This document shows positions 23,998 through 37,087 of a stretch of DNA of 58,924 bases, in pieces (positions within the stretch are counted from its first letter, which is position 1; each line of letters opens with the position of its first letter). Under the pieces are notes generated by a model. That model made no database searches, was not told the DNA's origin, and saw only the letters and a list, made by a program, of their open reading frames with translations. Position numbers and translations under genes: made by a program. The DNA is from Thermomucor indicae-seudaticae (taxonomy: Eukaryota; Mucoromycota; Mucoromycetes; Mucorales; Lichtheimiaceae): contig JSYX01000179.1 of assembly GCA_000787465.1 (NCBI GenBank), positions 1-58,924 on the forward strand, in the 5' to 3' direction.

Positions 23998-24700
23998 ATG
24001 AGCGATTCTTCGGATTCTGAGACGTCGTCTGTTCCTGAGATGGATCGTGAACTTCCCAATATTCTTGTTACGGGAACACCAGGCACCGGAAAAACGACGA
24101 CGAGCGAATTGATTGCGCAAGCAACAGGGCTAGAGCACATTAACGTTGGTGAATTTGTAAAGTCAAAGCAATTGTACGAAGGTTATCTCGAAGAGTTTGA
24201 TACCCATATTCTGGACGAAGATAAAGTACGTTCAAATATAGCACACCAGGCTTCTTCTTTAACATGTCCGTACTTACATAGTATACGTCGGTTAGTTAAT
24301 AGACGAGCTAGAAGAAATCATGCAAGAAGGAGGCAAAATAGTGGATTTTCATACTTGCGAGATTTTCCCCGAACGGTGGTTTGATTTGGTATTGGTATTG
24401 CGGGCCAATACCGAGCCATTGTATGACCGGATGCAAAAGCGGTAGGTTTGTCTTTAACAAATAGAAAAGATTGTTAGTAAATGAGTGTGTACTCAATATG
24501 CTCTTAGTGGATATAATCAACGCAAAATAGAAGAAAACATGGAGTGTGAGATCATGCAAGTGGTTTTGGAAACAGCTCGGGAATCTTATGCGCCAGAGAT
24601 CGTGGTTGAGTTGCCGAGCAATACTGTGGAGGATATGGAAAGTAATGTGGATCGAGTCAAGCAATGGTTACAGGCTTACAAGGCTCAGCATGCCAAATAA
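23998..24700 (+). CDS. FAP7: Adenylate kinase 6 homolog Fap7 (small-subunit ribosome assembly)
   Basis: Essential nuclear/cytoplasmic NMP-kinase-fold ATPase of the AK6/hCINAP/Fap7 family. In yeast it acts with uS11 in late 40S maturation (18S rRNA site D cleavage). An acidic N-terminus is followed by PNILVTGTPGTGKTTTSELI (Walker A GTPGTGKT), EHINVGEFVKSKQLYEGYLEEFDTHILDEDK, then IVDFHTCEIFPERWFDLVLVLRAN (the DYH/CE..PERWFD block). The C-terminal exon is GYNQRKIEENMECEIMQVVL followed by VVELPSNTVEDMESNVDRV. Introns lie near 24225-24290 and 24442-24508. An AK6 core of about 170 residues plus the acidic extension is normal. The fit is unambiguous. Confidence 0.93.
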
Positions 24701-25768
24701 GCCATTACTCTGTTCTACATGTAATCGATAAACCCAAAAGCCCCTTATATATGTATTCTCTCTTCTTTGGTGCCGGATAACTAAAAGTTTCCGGTAATTG
24801 CATGCTTTACATATATGTAGACAACTCGCATTTGCATACAATTGATTAATATTTATCTAACCATTACAGCAAGCACGGCGTTTCCTATGTAAGCTACATA
24901 CTGTTGAAGGAGAGCTTTTAAAGCGAAAGTTCCTTGCACAGACGGGAATAACGAAACTAGTTTACATTGAGCATTGTTAAATCGAGCGTCTACTATCATG
25001 TAATATGACTCGGTATGTTTGTGTCCAGAGCTTAAGATCAATCCGTAAATTGCGTCCCTGACAGCGCGTAAGCAATGCATTGTCCCGATGATGTTATGTA
25101 ACATCATGGGAATTTGCGGTTCCCTTTGACTAGGCGAAATCATGTAAAGCCCAGTTTGCCGCGAACAATAGGTTAACGTAATTAAACCAGTATGTGCGCA
25201 GCAGATGCTAACGTCTCTGAACGTAATATCAACTGGTCTTTTGGACGCTGCGGCAGTTCCCAAACAGATTTCTATCATACTCAACAACAAGGATATTTAC
25301 CATATAATTATACAGAATCCTGTCCTTTCCGCAAAGTTGTACTTGCTATTATCTTTAACTGTCTTGCATATCATGAGCGAGAGTGTACTTTGCCTCGAGG
25401 CGTAGCGCCAGCCCTATGTTAGCAGTCGATCACTCAAGATTCAGGAGGAATGAGACGATTCAATTCCTGTAAAAAGCAGCGTCATAATTAAGCACATGGT
25501 GAGACGGGAATGACCATTCCATGCAGTCTTCACTAAGCAGATTTAAAACATTTTGAAATGTGCATGTGGCAATGAAGAACAAGAGGGACAAAACACAACT
25601 TCCAATTTTTTGTGCGAAAGGTGAAACCGAAGTCAGCAGCAAAAGCTGTGGCCACTGCTTCCAGTCTTGCCCAGGCCGACTGACTGAGCCCAAAACAAAT
25701 AGAACGACCCGTCCCGAGCTCTGCTTCTTTCATTCCGAACTTACCCCAAACCGCAGCTCGCTGTTGGA
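24701..25768. other. Intergenic region with one orphan open frame
   Basis: About 1.07 kb between FAP7 and INO80. Apart from the minus-strand open frame listed separately, no gene is seen. The right part is presumably the INO80 promoter; I see no clear TATA box. Confidence 0.4.
24853..25278 (-). CDS. Orphan open frame, unsupported hypothetical
   Basis: A 141-codon uninterrupted frame from ATG 25276-25278 (MIEICLGTAAASKRPVDITF) ending in LKALLQQYVAYIGNAVLAVM. It has no known motif, signal peptide or clear membrane segment. Its length is somewhat above chance for this base composition, but nothing else supports translation. It may be a lineage-specific gene or a spurious frame. Confidence 0.22.
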   Translation of the reverse strand: MIEICLGTAAASKRPVDITFRDVSICCAHTGLITLTYCSRQTGLYMISPSQREPQIPMMLHNIIGTMHCLRAVRDAIYGLILSSGHKHTESYYMIVDARFNNAQCKLVSLFPSVQGTFALKALLQQYVAYIGNAVLAVMVR

Positions 25769-28700
25769 ATGTCTTTTGATCATTCAGCTCATCGGCAACA
25801 GGCGACATCTGATCCGTCGCAAGGACTTCAACCAGAGCAGCAGCAGCAACAACAACAGCAACAGCCCGAGCTTAGGATGGCTGCTCCTCCAACACCAAGA
25901 GCAACAGAAGAGCGTAACCGCTCGTCGTCTTCTACTAATAACGATCCTTTAGCGTATGCTGGACCGTCATTGCCTCCGCCTACACAGCTTGCTTCACCCA
26001 TACCGTATACTACTACCTCTTCACATCAAGCGGATTACGCACGCCGGAATCCTTATTCTGCAGCATCTTCACACCCGTTTCCTTCGGGATCTTCTTCTCA
26101 GTCTTGGGATTACTCTGAAAGACAAGGAGCATTTGGGGAAAATAGACCGCTGCCTGCTCAGGTGAGTTGTCTTTTGTGTCCTGCAAGCGATCTCCCAAAT
26201 ATTGACAGTTCTGCGTTCTTTGAGGCTGTGGGCACGCCACAACAGCAGTTCCCCACACCTTTGCGACCATCTCCCAGAGAATATCCCCACGCGACGGCTG
26301 CTTCTTCACTGCCTTTACCAGTAAATTTAAATGCCAACACACCTTTCCAGCTTCATAGACCTGTGCCCTCACCCTCGTCTAATACTCCGTATGATCCTAT
26401 TCGATCCATGCGTACCACCGAGGAAAATAATAAGACGGTGAGATTTGTCTTGCCTAGGGCGCTTTTATCATGACACACTGAACATTCTTTTCTATATTCT
26501 GCAATAGACAGCCCACCTTGGTCCTCCTCCTGTTCCAGGGTTGCCTCCTTACGTAAAACAGGAATCGTCGTTTATGCTCTCGGCACAGGTAAAATTCCGC
26601 GCGAGCTCCTTCCTAAAAGCATACTAAATTAATTGCCCTTGTAGTCTGCCTTTCAGCGTCATGCTGCTGCATCCCCCATTATGTCGATCTCGCAGTTATT
26701 ATCATCAGATACTTCGCCACGACCCCAACAGCAGGCAACAAAACCGTCCCTTGGTAAAGATCCGAACACTATAGCAGGTCCTTCATCATCATCATCAATA
26801 CCACCCTACAAAAGTGAGCCACAAGAGCAGCAGCAGCGACCAATATCCGAAAGTCAGGGAGCATCTTCTACTTTTCGTAGTGGGATTAAAAATCTCCTCA
26901 ATAGCGATAATGAAGAAGTGTATCAGATGGCCGATTCGGATACCGATACTGAAGATATACCACTTCTTCAGTCCTCGGCTGCAGCAGATGCGCAGGTACG
27001 AGGCGGGAAGGGCTTTTCGCAAATGGGCGTCGTTTCTAAAAGACAATGCAAATAGATTTCACAGCAGTCTTTGGCCGGCAATAGTGGTACGAACGGACAG
27101 CATACGACAGAGCGACCATCGAGTAGTAGTATGGTATCGCCGTCTAACAGCAGTAATGCCGAGCGAAAAAATGGAAGTCCAAAAGGTCGAGATGCAGATG
27201 ATTGTGTTACGCTCGGTATTCGACGTCGTTACGATTTGAGTGACGACTCATCTGAGGAAGAAGAAATCGGCGATCATGAAGGAAGACCAACAAGGATCAA
27301 GAGCCTCACAGAACGAACATTCGAAGAACTTGGTCTTTCAGATGATGATGATGAAGACGAGGAAATATATAATACGCACAGAGAGGAAATGATTCAATAC
27401 ATGCTGGATGTACATAGAAGGAAGCAGCAGATCGTTGAAGACTATGAAAAAAAAAGATCGGTAAGTCTTTCAAAATTAACTACCGCCTGGACTTACGTCG
27501 TTCATTGTTGTTTGCATACAATAGCAACGACATGCAATGATCAGTGACCACTTGCGACGTATCTACGAGAAACGATATGGCCCGGACATTTTAAAGGAAG
27601 TGAATGGTTTTCACGACTCGCCAATATCAGCGACGACTGCGCTACTGCTAAATGCGGCGAAGAAAGACAAGGAGTATTCGAAACGAAAGCTCAAGCGGGC
27701 AAAGCATCGGCACTATGCAGACGATGGCTTGAATGAGGATAACTTCGATTATGGCAGTCAAGCAGTGTATCGTAAAGGACCCAAAATGTCTCCACGCAAA
27801 CTGGAGGAAGAGCGTCGGCAACTTTGGCTTAACATTGCTCGGAAAGATATACCTCGGGTAAGAAGTAGTGAGTGATAGTTGCATTGGCGACTTCCTAACA
27901 TTTTTCTGTTGGATACAGATGGCAAGAATTCTTACTCGTGTGCAGGCTACACGAGCTGGCAATTGCAAGAAAGTTGCGCAGTATTGTCAAAAGGAAGCCA
28001 AACGAGCTGCTACCAAAGGCGGACGACTTAACAGGGATGTTCAAGCCAAGGCTAAGCGCGCGATGAAAGAGGTATATACAACATGTAGAGTGGACGATTG
28101 AGTGATGTGATTAACTGATCCGTCTATTATGCAGATGTTGGTATTCTGGAAAAGAAACGAAAAGGAAGAGCGTGAACTTCGTAAGAAAGCAGAGAAAGAA
28201 GCTTTGGAACGACTTCGACTCGAGGAAGAACGTCGTGAGGCTCAGCGGCAGGCTCGAAAGCTCAACTTTTTGATCACGCAAACCGAACTGTATAGTCACT
28301 TTATCGGACGCAAGATTAAAGCTGACACGAGTGAAGACGATGAAACTGCTGTAGCTGCAAGCGATAGCTCTACGCCTTTGCCTGCAGAGACGTCGTCGGA
28401 TGTGCAAATTGATGACATTGATACGTCAACTGGTCAGCAACCTTTGGGAGAAATTGACTTCGATCAAGGCAAGTAGTGATAGGCAAAAACGTCAGAATAT
28501 CAGGGACTAACGACATGGTTCCAGACGATGAGGAGAAGCTCCGTGAACACGCTCGCAGAAGTGCTCAGAATGCATTGGCTAAACAGCGTGAACGCACAAG
28601 AGCATTTGACGAGGGTGCTCGCGAACGGCGCTTAGCTGCAAGTGAAGCAAGTGACATGTCTATGAGTGCAGCACAATGTAAGTTTTACATGGGCCGTCTT

Positions 28701-31700
28701 GCTTTATACTAGATGATAGATCTGACATATCCAATTAGTGGATACGATGAACTTCCAAGATCCTTCCAGTATGGGAACAGAGGAAATCAAGCAGCCAGCA
28801 ATGCTCATGTGCCAGCTCAAGAGCTACCAGTTGAAAGGCCTGAATTGGCTTGCAAACCTTTACGAACAAGGCATTAACGGCATCTTGGCAGATGAGATGG
28901 GTCTTGGCAAAACAGTGCAATCCATTGCTTTGATGGCATATTTAGCAGAGGTCCATAACATTTGGGGGCCTTTCCTTGTTATTGCCCCGGCTTCTACGTT
29001 GCACAACTGGCAACAGGAGATTACAAAATTTGTGCCATCATTTCGGGTAAGAGCTTTTCTTTTCGCCTCTGTTTTTGTAATACTTGACATTGACTGGCGA
29101 AATGACAGGCTCTACCATATTGGGGAAATCCAAAGGACCGTAAAGTTCTTCGACAATTCTGGAACCGTAAGCAACTGTATGGACGCGATGCACCCTTCCA
29201 TGTGGTTATCACCAGTTATCAATTGGTATGTGTGCTGTTTGTTGTTGTGGAAGTATGTATGCACGACACTAATGACACAAACAGGTCCTGACGGACGTCA
29301 GTTATTTCCAGCGTGTGAAGTGGCAATATATGGTCTTGGACGAAGCACAGGCCATCAAGAGCTCCTCTAGCGCGAGGTGGAAGCAATTGCTGGGCTTCCA
29401 TTGCCGTAACCGTTTGCTGTTAACCGGTACACCTATTCAAAATAGCATGCAAGGTAACGCTACGCCTCTTTTTTTACTTTCGAGATTTGGCATGCGTCCT
29501 CACGATTTTACATACAGAACTATGGGCACTATTGCACTTTATCATGCCTACTTTATTTGATTCGCATGAGGAGTTTAGCGAGTGGTTTTCCAAGGATATC
29601 GAAAGTCATGCGGAAAACAAGGGCACGCTTAACGAGCATCAACTGAAGCGTTTGCACATGATTCTGAAGCCATTCATGCTTCGTCGTATCAAGCGAAATG
29701 TTCAACATGAACTAGGCGAAAAGATTGAAGTCGAAATTTACTGTGATTTGACTGCGAGGCAACGTGCTTTGTATCGTGGTCTGAAAGAAAAGATATCTAT
29801 CTCGGAACTGCTCGAAAAGGCCACCAGTCTGAACGAAGAAAGCATGGACAGCTTGATGAATCTGGTCATGCAGTTCAGAAAGGTAAGCTGTGATGATCAT
29901 GGAGGATTTTTTTGATAGCCAACCGTATTACTTTGTAGGTGTGCAATCATCCAGAGCTCTTTGAAAGAGCAGACGTCGTATCTCCCCTTTCTTTCTGCAC
30001 TTTCAGCGAAACCGCCACTCTCATCAAAGAACCATCCCTCTACTGCCCTTACTCATCATCTAACCCCATCAAATATCGAATCCCGAAACGACTCTATCGC
30101 AACGGCGGTATTCTACGTGTTGTCGGCCCCGAGTCTAATGCGGGGTTCTGCACTCGATACCTGGACAACCTAATGAATATTTGGTCTCCTGATTATATTC
30201 ACGAATCAATGCTGTCTGACGAACCTGGTAAGTCTTACCCTGCTTTGGGATAATTGGTTGGCTTAACGAAACTCTGCGTGTATAGATTCTGCATTTTCTT
30301 TTTTACGATTCATTGACGCGAGCCCTCAAGAAGCCAGTTACATATTCAAGCAATCATTGATCGGACGATGGATTGCGCACTTAGCCCAGAGAGATAAGCG
30401 TAGTCGACGGCGCGTTTATTCCAATAGTGAGGACGGGAGCTACCCCGACGCACCCATCAACACTTTTGCAAGATTCCTTATAACAGAGACCGTATCATCA
30501 ACATATCGGTTGGCCGTGACGCCAAATGGACCAATGGACGAATTGACTAGTGTTGGCAGGAATATGGAATACGTTACGAAATGGTTTGACCAATGGTATA
30601 TTCCAGGGGTAGGTCTTTTCCGTACGTAGCCATATATCAGGAGAGGTTCTCATGCAAAAAAATACGGTTCTAGGCCCGGACTGTCCCAATAGATGCTGTA
30701 TGCTCCGACCGATCATTTACTTATGACCAAAACAATATCCTATTCGACTCATCAATCCGTGCCTGTCTATTCGGCTGGCCGCAGCACATCAACTCATACA
30801 CTCGTCATACAGCAGCTGACTTGGCAGTTGTTACTCAGAAGACTACTGAAAACCAAGGAATTATGCCTGTCCCATCGTCCGGTCATGGATATTCGATGAT
30901 GAGAGTACCAGGTATGCTACAGCCAGTCATTACAAGCTATGAAGAAGATATACTCATGGTCTTTTTGCATTTAGCGATGCGTGATCTGATCCTAGATTCC
31001 GGCAAGCTGGCTACGCTCGATAAGCTACTGGAAAAACTCAAGGCAGAAGGCCATAGATGCTTGATATACTTCCAAATGACACGAATGATCGACTTGATGG
31101 AGGAATACATTGCATACAAGCAATACAAATATCTTCGCTTGGACGGTTCCTCAAAGATCTCGGATAGACGTGACATGGTGCAAGACTGGCAGACAAGGCC
31201 GGAAATCTTTATCTTTTTGCTTAGTACTCGGGCTGGCGGTCTCGGTATCAACCTAACGGCAGCCGATACTGTCATCTTCTATGACAGTGATTGGAACCCG
31301 ACAGTCGACCAGCAGGCCATGGACCGTGCCCATCGTCTAGGTCAAACCAAGCAAGTTACAGTATACCGACTGATCACGAAAGGCACGATCGAAGAACGAA
31401 TTTTACAACGTGCCAAACAAAAGGATGAGGTAATTAATATTTGGAGAAACAGCGACGACAAGGGCTGGTATATTAATTAATGAGCGCGCTGGCTGTAGAT
31501 CCAAAAAGTAGTTATCTCTGGTGGTGAATTCAAGCAGGTAGACTTCAAACCTCGGGAAATTGTATCTTTGTTGTTGGATGACGAAGGTATGCAATCATAT
31601 TTTATATATATATGAAGAGCATAATTTCTAATTTAATTATGGTGGCCATAATATAGAGCTGGACAGTCAACTGCAAATGCAATTGAAACGGAAAGCTGAC

Positions 31701-31919
31701 GAGCAAGAGGAGAAGGGCAAAGCTACGCGATCTAATAAGCGTGCCAAGAAAATGACGTCTGAATCCACCATGGAACGATTACTCAGCGGTGGTACTGATA
31801 CATTACCTGAGGATGAAGCAGCGGCAGGTGGTAGAAGCAGCAAAGCATCATCATCATCGAGCAGTAAGAAAAAAGGAAGAATTGGACGGCCAAGGACAAA
31901 TATTTCGTTTACTGGCTAA
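25769..31919 (+). CDS. INO80: INO80 chromatin-remodelling ATPase
   Basis: Catalytic Snf2-family ATPase of the INO80 complex, which slides and exchanges nucleosomes in transcription and DNA repair. The long N-terminus is Gln/Ser/Pro-rich with a CAG/CAA-coded Gln run (about 25833-25865). An acidic patch ([14 protein letters not shown]) and the DBINO/HSA-like basic region follow ([30 protein letters not shown]). The ATPase core has [27 protein letters not shown] (Walker A), [13 protein letters not shown] (DEAQ box), [10 protein letters not shown] and HLLKPF-like [16 protein letters not shown]. After the long INO80-type insertion (about 29990-30950) come [41 protein letters not shown] and [17 protein letters not shown]. 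The C-terminus is Lys/Ser-rich. About 1,700 residues. One intron (28469-28524) has a GC donor. Confidence 0.95.
28469..28524 (+). other. GC-AG intron in INO80
   Basis: A 56-nt intron with donor GCAAGT and acceptor CAG, containing GACTAAC as branch point. It joins ...FDQ to DDEEKLREH in phase 1. The only nearby GT donor (two codons later) leads directly to a stop. Confidence 0.75.
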
Positions 31920-32368
31920 ATTTGCAACGTCTCTTTTTGTTTTTGTGAATACAACTTTGTTTATAATGAATACAATCGTAAATTTGTACAGACTCATGAA
32001 AATGGTCCGTCTGCTAAAGTCAGTATAACTTTGAGATAGACTGCTGCCACTTCTGGTCTCTGGTTTTTTCTTTGCTGCGCTGTACCATTAAAGTCTTCTT
32101 CGACGGCCCTCAGTGTTATATATAGGCCTCTCATCAAGAGTTTCTCATATTGCTTCGTATACTATCGACTTTTTAAGTTCATATTGGATGGTTTTTAAGC
32201 TCAAATCCAATTTTTCGTGTCCCACCAAAATCCTGCATTTTTCAAACAACGAACGTTTTCCGTTTTAGTTGGCCGCCAGACATCTTTCTTCTTCTTTCTC
32301 TCTCTCTGTCTTGCTCTTTTACCCTCGTTTAGCTCTCTTGTCGTTCCTTTTTTCTTGCTAAAAAACCA
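31920..32368 (+). promoter_or_regulatory. INO80-SSD1 intergenic region with pyrimidine-rich SSD1 leader
   Basis: No gene. A CT-rich tract (about 32284-32340, TTCTTCTTTCTCTCTCTCTG-like) lies just before the SSD1 start, as is common around transcription starts of highly expressed fungal genes. Confidence 0.45.
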
Positions 32369-35300
32369 ATGGAGCACGACCTTGAGACTCTGGAGCAGCA
32401 AACTGCACCGGAGAGCACCCGTGGTTTATTTGACGCACCAGAGCACAACGTAAGAACAGCACGATTCTAAAAAGAAGATGATGTTTTCTTACCGGTTTAT
32501 AACGACTTTAGCTTGTGTCGAGGAATAATACGGATAAACGGCGTTCATTCCATGTGTATACGGCGGGTTCTTTTGTTGCTGATGATGATGGGTCGACCAA
32601 GCGTGGAGGTGGCGGCCACCAGCGAAGCAAGTCCGCTATCACATCGGATATGATGATATCCAATCATAATGGTGGACGTCGGAATACAAACTTTGGGTTA
32701 CATACCCTAGCCGAAGAACAGGATAGGAAGCAACAGCAGCAAGAAAATCCAGTGACGGTGGATTCTCTTCAGGACATGATCAATACGTTAAAGTCATTAC
32801 CTCCTTATCATCAGGATGGTGGCAGTCGAAGGAACAGTAGTCATCGCAAATCTTCGATTAGCGGAGGTGGAGGGAAACGTCTGTCATACAGTGGTGGTGG
32901 TAGTAGTGGACGTAACAGCATTGATATTCAGTCAGTCTTGCCGATTCCCCGTACTCGGGCTGGTAGTATTAATCAACGACAGCAACAAGAAGAAGAAGAC
33001 GAAGAAGAAGGTGGTTATGTGTCTCGAGAAGCCGCCCTGGCAGAAGCAGAGGCAAAATTGATGGGCACCTTCAATAATAACAGAAAGCAAGCCCGTCGTT
33101 ATTCAGAATCTTCTTCTACGGCAGGCTTTGATATACATTCGCTCGCAAATAATAACAACAACAAGCGCATGTCTTTACAGCAACTCCCGACTTTGAATGA
33201 ATCTTCTGTCATTCCGACGACGACCGTTTCTTCTGGACGACTATCCTCCACCAGTAGCAATAATCGACGGATCTCGTTCAATAAACCTCTGAATCTGGGC
33301 AATGACAGCAACAAGTCCTTGAATCGTCGATCCTCTCGAAACTTGGAATATGACTGGAGACAGAGTAAGTTGTAATAATGAGCGGATATGAAATATGTTA
33401 TTGAAAAAAAAATGTTATTTAGGTGTCTCAACGCCTCGGTCATCCACTTACCGCAACTCATTCAACTTGGTTCCATTTACACCGACACGAGTCAACTTTA
33501 CGCGCGACGATGCGAATCCACACCAACGACGACCTCTGTTTATCGCCCACTTGCCGTTTTCCGCGCTGACGCCTTTATTCAGATCGCGCCAGCTCGTACG
33601 CGGCTTATTGCGCGTCAACAAGCGAAACCGGAGCGACGCTTATATTTCGTGTGACAATCTGGACTCGGATATTTATGTATGCGGGTCGCGCGATCGAAAC
33701 CGGGCATTGGAAGGCGACGTGGTTGCGATTCGTCTGGTGGACGTCGAAAAGGTGTTGCGGGAAAAGAAGGAAAAGGAGGAAGCCAAGTTGATCCGTAATG
33801 GCGGACAGGTCAAGGTCCGTCTGCCGGATGAAGAGGATGAAAATGAGATCATCTTTGGTGGTGATGACGATGTCGATGTCGTCAAGCCAAAGTATTGTGG
33901 TGTTGTGGTGGCTATTTTGGAACGCGCTCAAAACCAGGTTTTCTCTGGGTAAGACAAAATTGGCAGTATCTCCCACTTTTCGTGATTTACATCTTCCTTC
34001 TTTGTATATGTCTAGTACCCTGACACTCATGCGTCCAAACAACAAGAGGGCTCAAGAAGAAAAGGCTGCAGAAGAAGCACAAAAGGCAGAAACGGGTCAG
34101 GTACCCAAAAAGGAAGCACCAAGGATTGTCTGGTTCAAGGCAACCGACAAGCGTGTACCCTTGATTGCTATCCCGATTGAACAGGCGCCGCCAGATTTTG
34201 TCGAGAACAGCGAACAATACGCCAAGCGCTTGTTTGTGGTAAGTTGTTCTTAACACGGTAAATCAGAAACGTCCATGCCATAACGCGCCAACTTCTTCCC
34301 AGGGTTCGATCAAGCGTTGGCCTATCACATCCCTGCATCCCTTTGGTACTCTGGAACGCGAACTTGGTCACATTGAGGACTTGGAAATCCAAACCAAAGC
34401 TATTTTGGCAGACAATAACGTGACAGAGACAGAGTTTTCCGAAGCTGTTGTAAAGTGTCTGCCATCCATCCCTTATGCGATTCAGGCTGAAGATTTGGAA
34501 GGACGTCGTGATTTCAGGGACTCGCGAGTCTTTACGCTTGCTCCAGCCAATGCTCAAGGTAAAAAAAACGGGCGTTGCACGGAATGATATAGTATTCCTA
34601 ATGTCCCTTTCTGGTATCTAGTACTGGATAACGCTATTTCGATTCAGAAATTGGGTGATGACACTTATGAAGTTGGTGTCCATGTGAGTGACGTGACGCA
34701 TTTTATCAAACCGCATTCGCCCATGGACAAGGAAGCTCGTGCTCGTGCAGCTCGTGTTGAACTTGTTCATCGCAGTGTGCCTATCCTGCCCACCGAGTTG
34801 ACTGAGAAAGTGACCAATTTGGTGCCAAATGAGCCTAGGTAGGTTTACTTACAAGCCGTCTCATATTCAATTAATTCATTTGTGCTGCTTTGTTTAAAGG
34901 CTTGCGTTTTCTGTCGTATGGAAATTGAGCTCTGTTGGCAAGATTCTTGATACTTGGTTTGGCAAATCGGTTATCCAGTAAGTTGAACTGTTGCAAACAT
35001 ATTCCTGTTTTGAACATCGTGGGTATTAATTTCTTTCCTTCTTTGACCAGGTCTTGTGCTAGAGTGAGCTTTGAAGGTGCACAAAGGGCGATTGAAGGAG
35101 AGGCCATGGAGAACATTGCCGATAATGGTACCCGAACCGGCATTGAACAAGATATTCGGATGTTGTATGCTATTGCAACCAAATTGCACGAGGTTCGATT
35201 TGCAGAGGGTGCCATGTCCCAAATGCGTGACGAACTGGCTTTTGAGTTTGATGATGCTGGTGATCCGACGAGTATCTCCATTCGTACCAAGAAGCCATCC

Positions 35301-36637
35301 GTAGTTATCGTCAAGGAGTTCCATCGACTTGCGAATCAATGCGTTGCTCAAAAGATCTCAAGCCAGTTTCCTGAACAAGCCATGTTGCGCCGTCATGGTC
35401 CTCCGAACGAACGAAAAATTGTAAGTGCCGTCTCGTCTTTTGCGACATGCGGGATATTTTCTAACCGACTTGTACATAATATGATAATAGCGTGAGCTCA
35501 AGGAGTATGTTACAAAGTATCTTGGCGTACCAATGGATATTTCAAGCGCCGGAGCTATTGAACGATCCATTGAGTCTATTCAGGATCCAGTCCTCAAGAA
35601 GATGGTATCTGTTATTGTCCTTAAGACTCTCCAGCCTCCCAAATACTTTTGCACGGGAACCTTGGATATTATCAAATACGCTCATTATGCGCTGAATGTC
35701 CCGCTGTACACCCACTTTACCTCGCCGTCACGACGCTTTGCCGATATTATCGTGCATCGCCAGCTTGAAATGGCGTTGACTGGAGGTAAATACTTTTGTA
35801 CTGATTTACTCTGTCTGTGTATGCTAACTAGGACACGATGATGGCGCAGAGAAACGGTTTTATCTGGACCGCGACACGGTACAGAAGTTAGCCCAACACT
35901 GCAACATTAAAAAGGAAGCTGCCTCGTACGCACGCGAGCAAAGTCAATTGTTGTTTCTAGCAGTATACCTCAGCAAACGTGGGCAGAAGCAGCAATCAGA
36001 CACTGACATTATAACCGTGGTTCGCAAAGAAGCCACGGTTGTAGCTGCGTTCGACCAATACTTTGACGTGATGATTCCAGAACTTAACCTTGAAAAGCGG
36101 ATCCATCTTGCGAATCTGCCAGTCTGGCGATCCACGTTTGATGAACAAGAACGTGCATTGACCATGTACTGGAAGAAGGGTGTGGATACCACGACGGGCA
36201 AACAACGACCCTGGAGCTTGTCGGATGACGAAGAGGACGATGATATGGATGAGGAAGCACTCCTCGAAGAAATGCGCGGTAGTTCACCGCCTTTAGATCG
36301 TCAAGAAAAACAACAACAGCAGCAGCAGCAATCGGTCAGTCAGTCTATCTTGCCTAAAAAGGAACAGAAAGAAGAAGAGCCTCAGAAGAACGAGCCGTCA
36401 GAAATACCTGCTCCGTCTGGACCGTCCAAGTCTACTTCACGTCGCCCAGAGGCAAGCAGATCGACAGGCAAACGCGCATCCATGGTACATGCTCGGTTGT
36501 CGGATAGTACGGCGTATAGCACAGACCAAGCATCGCAAACGATCAAAGCCTTGGATAAGATTCAAGTCTTGGTTACTGTAGAGATGGTCAAGACACCACC
36601 TCTCATTCGCATCCTAGCTGCCAATCCATTTGCGTAA
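32369..36637 (+). CDS. SSD1: Ssd1/Sts5-family RNA-binding protein (RNase II-like pseudonuclease)
   Basis: mRNA-binding translational regulator of cell-wall and polarity genes; in yeast it is controlled by the NDR kinase Cbk1. The N-terminus (about 330 residues) is Ser/Asn/Gln/Gly-rich, with repeated HRKSS, RRYSES and NRRISF-type basic-Ser motifs compatible with NDR phosphorylation. Cold-shock domains follow: RRPLFIAHLPFSALTPLFRS, RNRSDAYISCDNLDSDIYVCG and the RNB-like domain. At the catalytic loop the sequence is VFTLAPANAQVLDNAIS. Compared with active RNase II/Dis3L2 enzymes (D-x5-D-x-D-D pattern), three of the four acidic residues are changed, so nuclease activity is unlikely. C-terminal blocks include VPLYTHFTSPSRRFADIIVHRQLE and a Gln/Glu-rich tail. 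About 1,250 residues, normal for Ssd1. Confidence 0.93.
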
Positions 36638-37087
36638 ATTTTTCTTGTAACTTTTTCGACTGTACGAAAACTTTTTCTTTTGTCCCTTTCCCTGACTTAT
36701 TATATTATTGCTTGTTTTTTGATGCTGAATGTAGTTATTTTGTTTATATACATATACAAAACCAGCTGTTCTTGCTCGTTCTTTTGTATACTTTTTCCTT
36801 TCCGTTCATGTGTTGTTGTTGTGAAAATGGAAATCGGACAAAAAAATTAGAAATGGTTGCTATGGTTATCATTATTGTTATTAAAGACTTCATTTGTTAC
36901 GGGAAAGTACCAAGGAGAAAAGAAATGCTACAACAATGCTACGTAATGCTAAATGGTAAAAAAAATCATGCGCACGTTGTAATGGCTAAAGAAAGAAAGA
37001 AAGAGAGAGCAAAGATCATGGACAAGAGCGTTTACTTTTGGCGGAAAGACAAGCACTGTAAATGCTTTACTGGAGGACGTCTACGAA
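36638..37087. other. Convergent intergenic region (SSD1 / secreted repeat protein)
   Basis: An AT-rich 3' region between two convergent genes. No gene is seen; it contains several poly-T and poly-A runs consistent with 3' processing signals. Confidence 0.4.
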
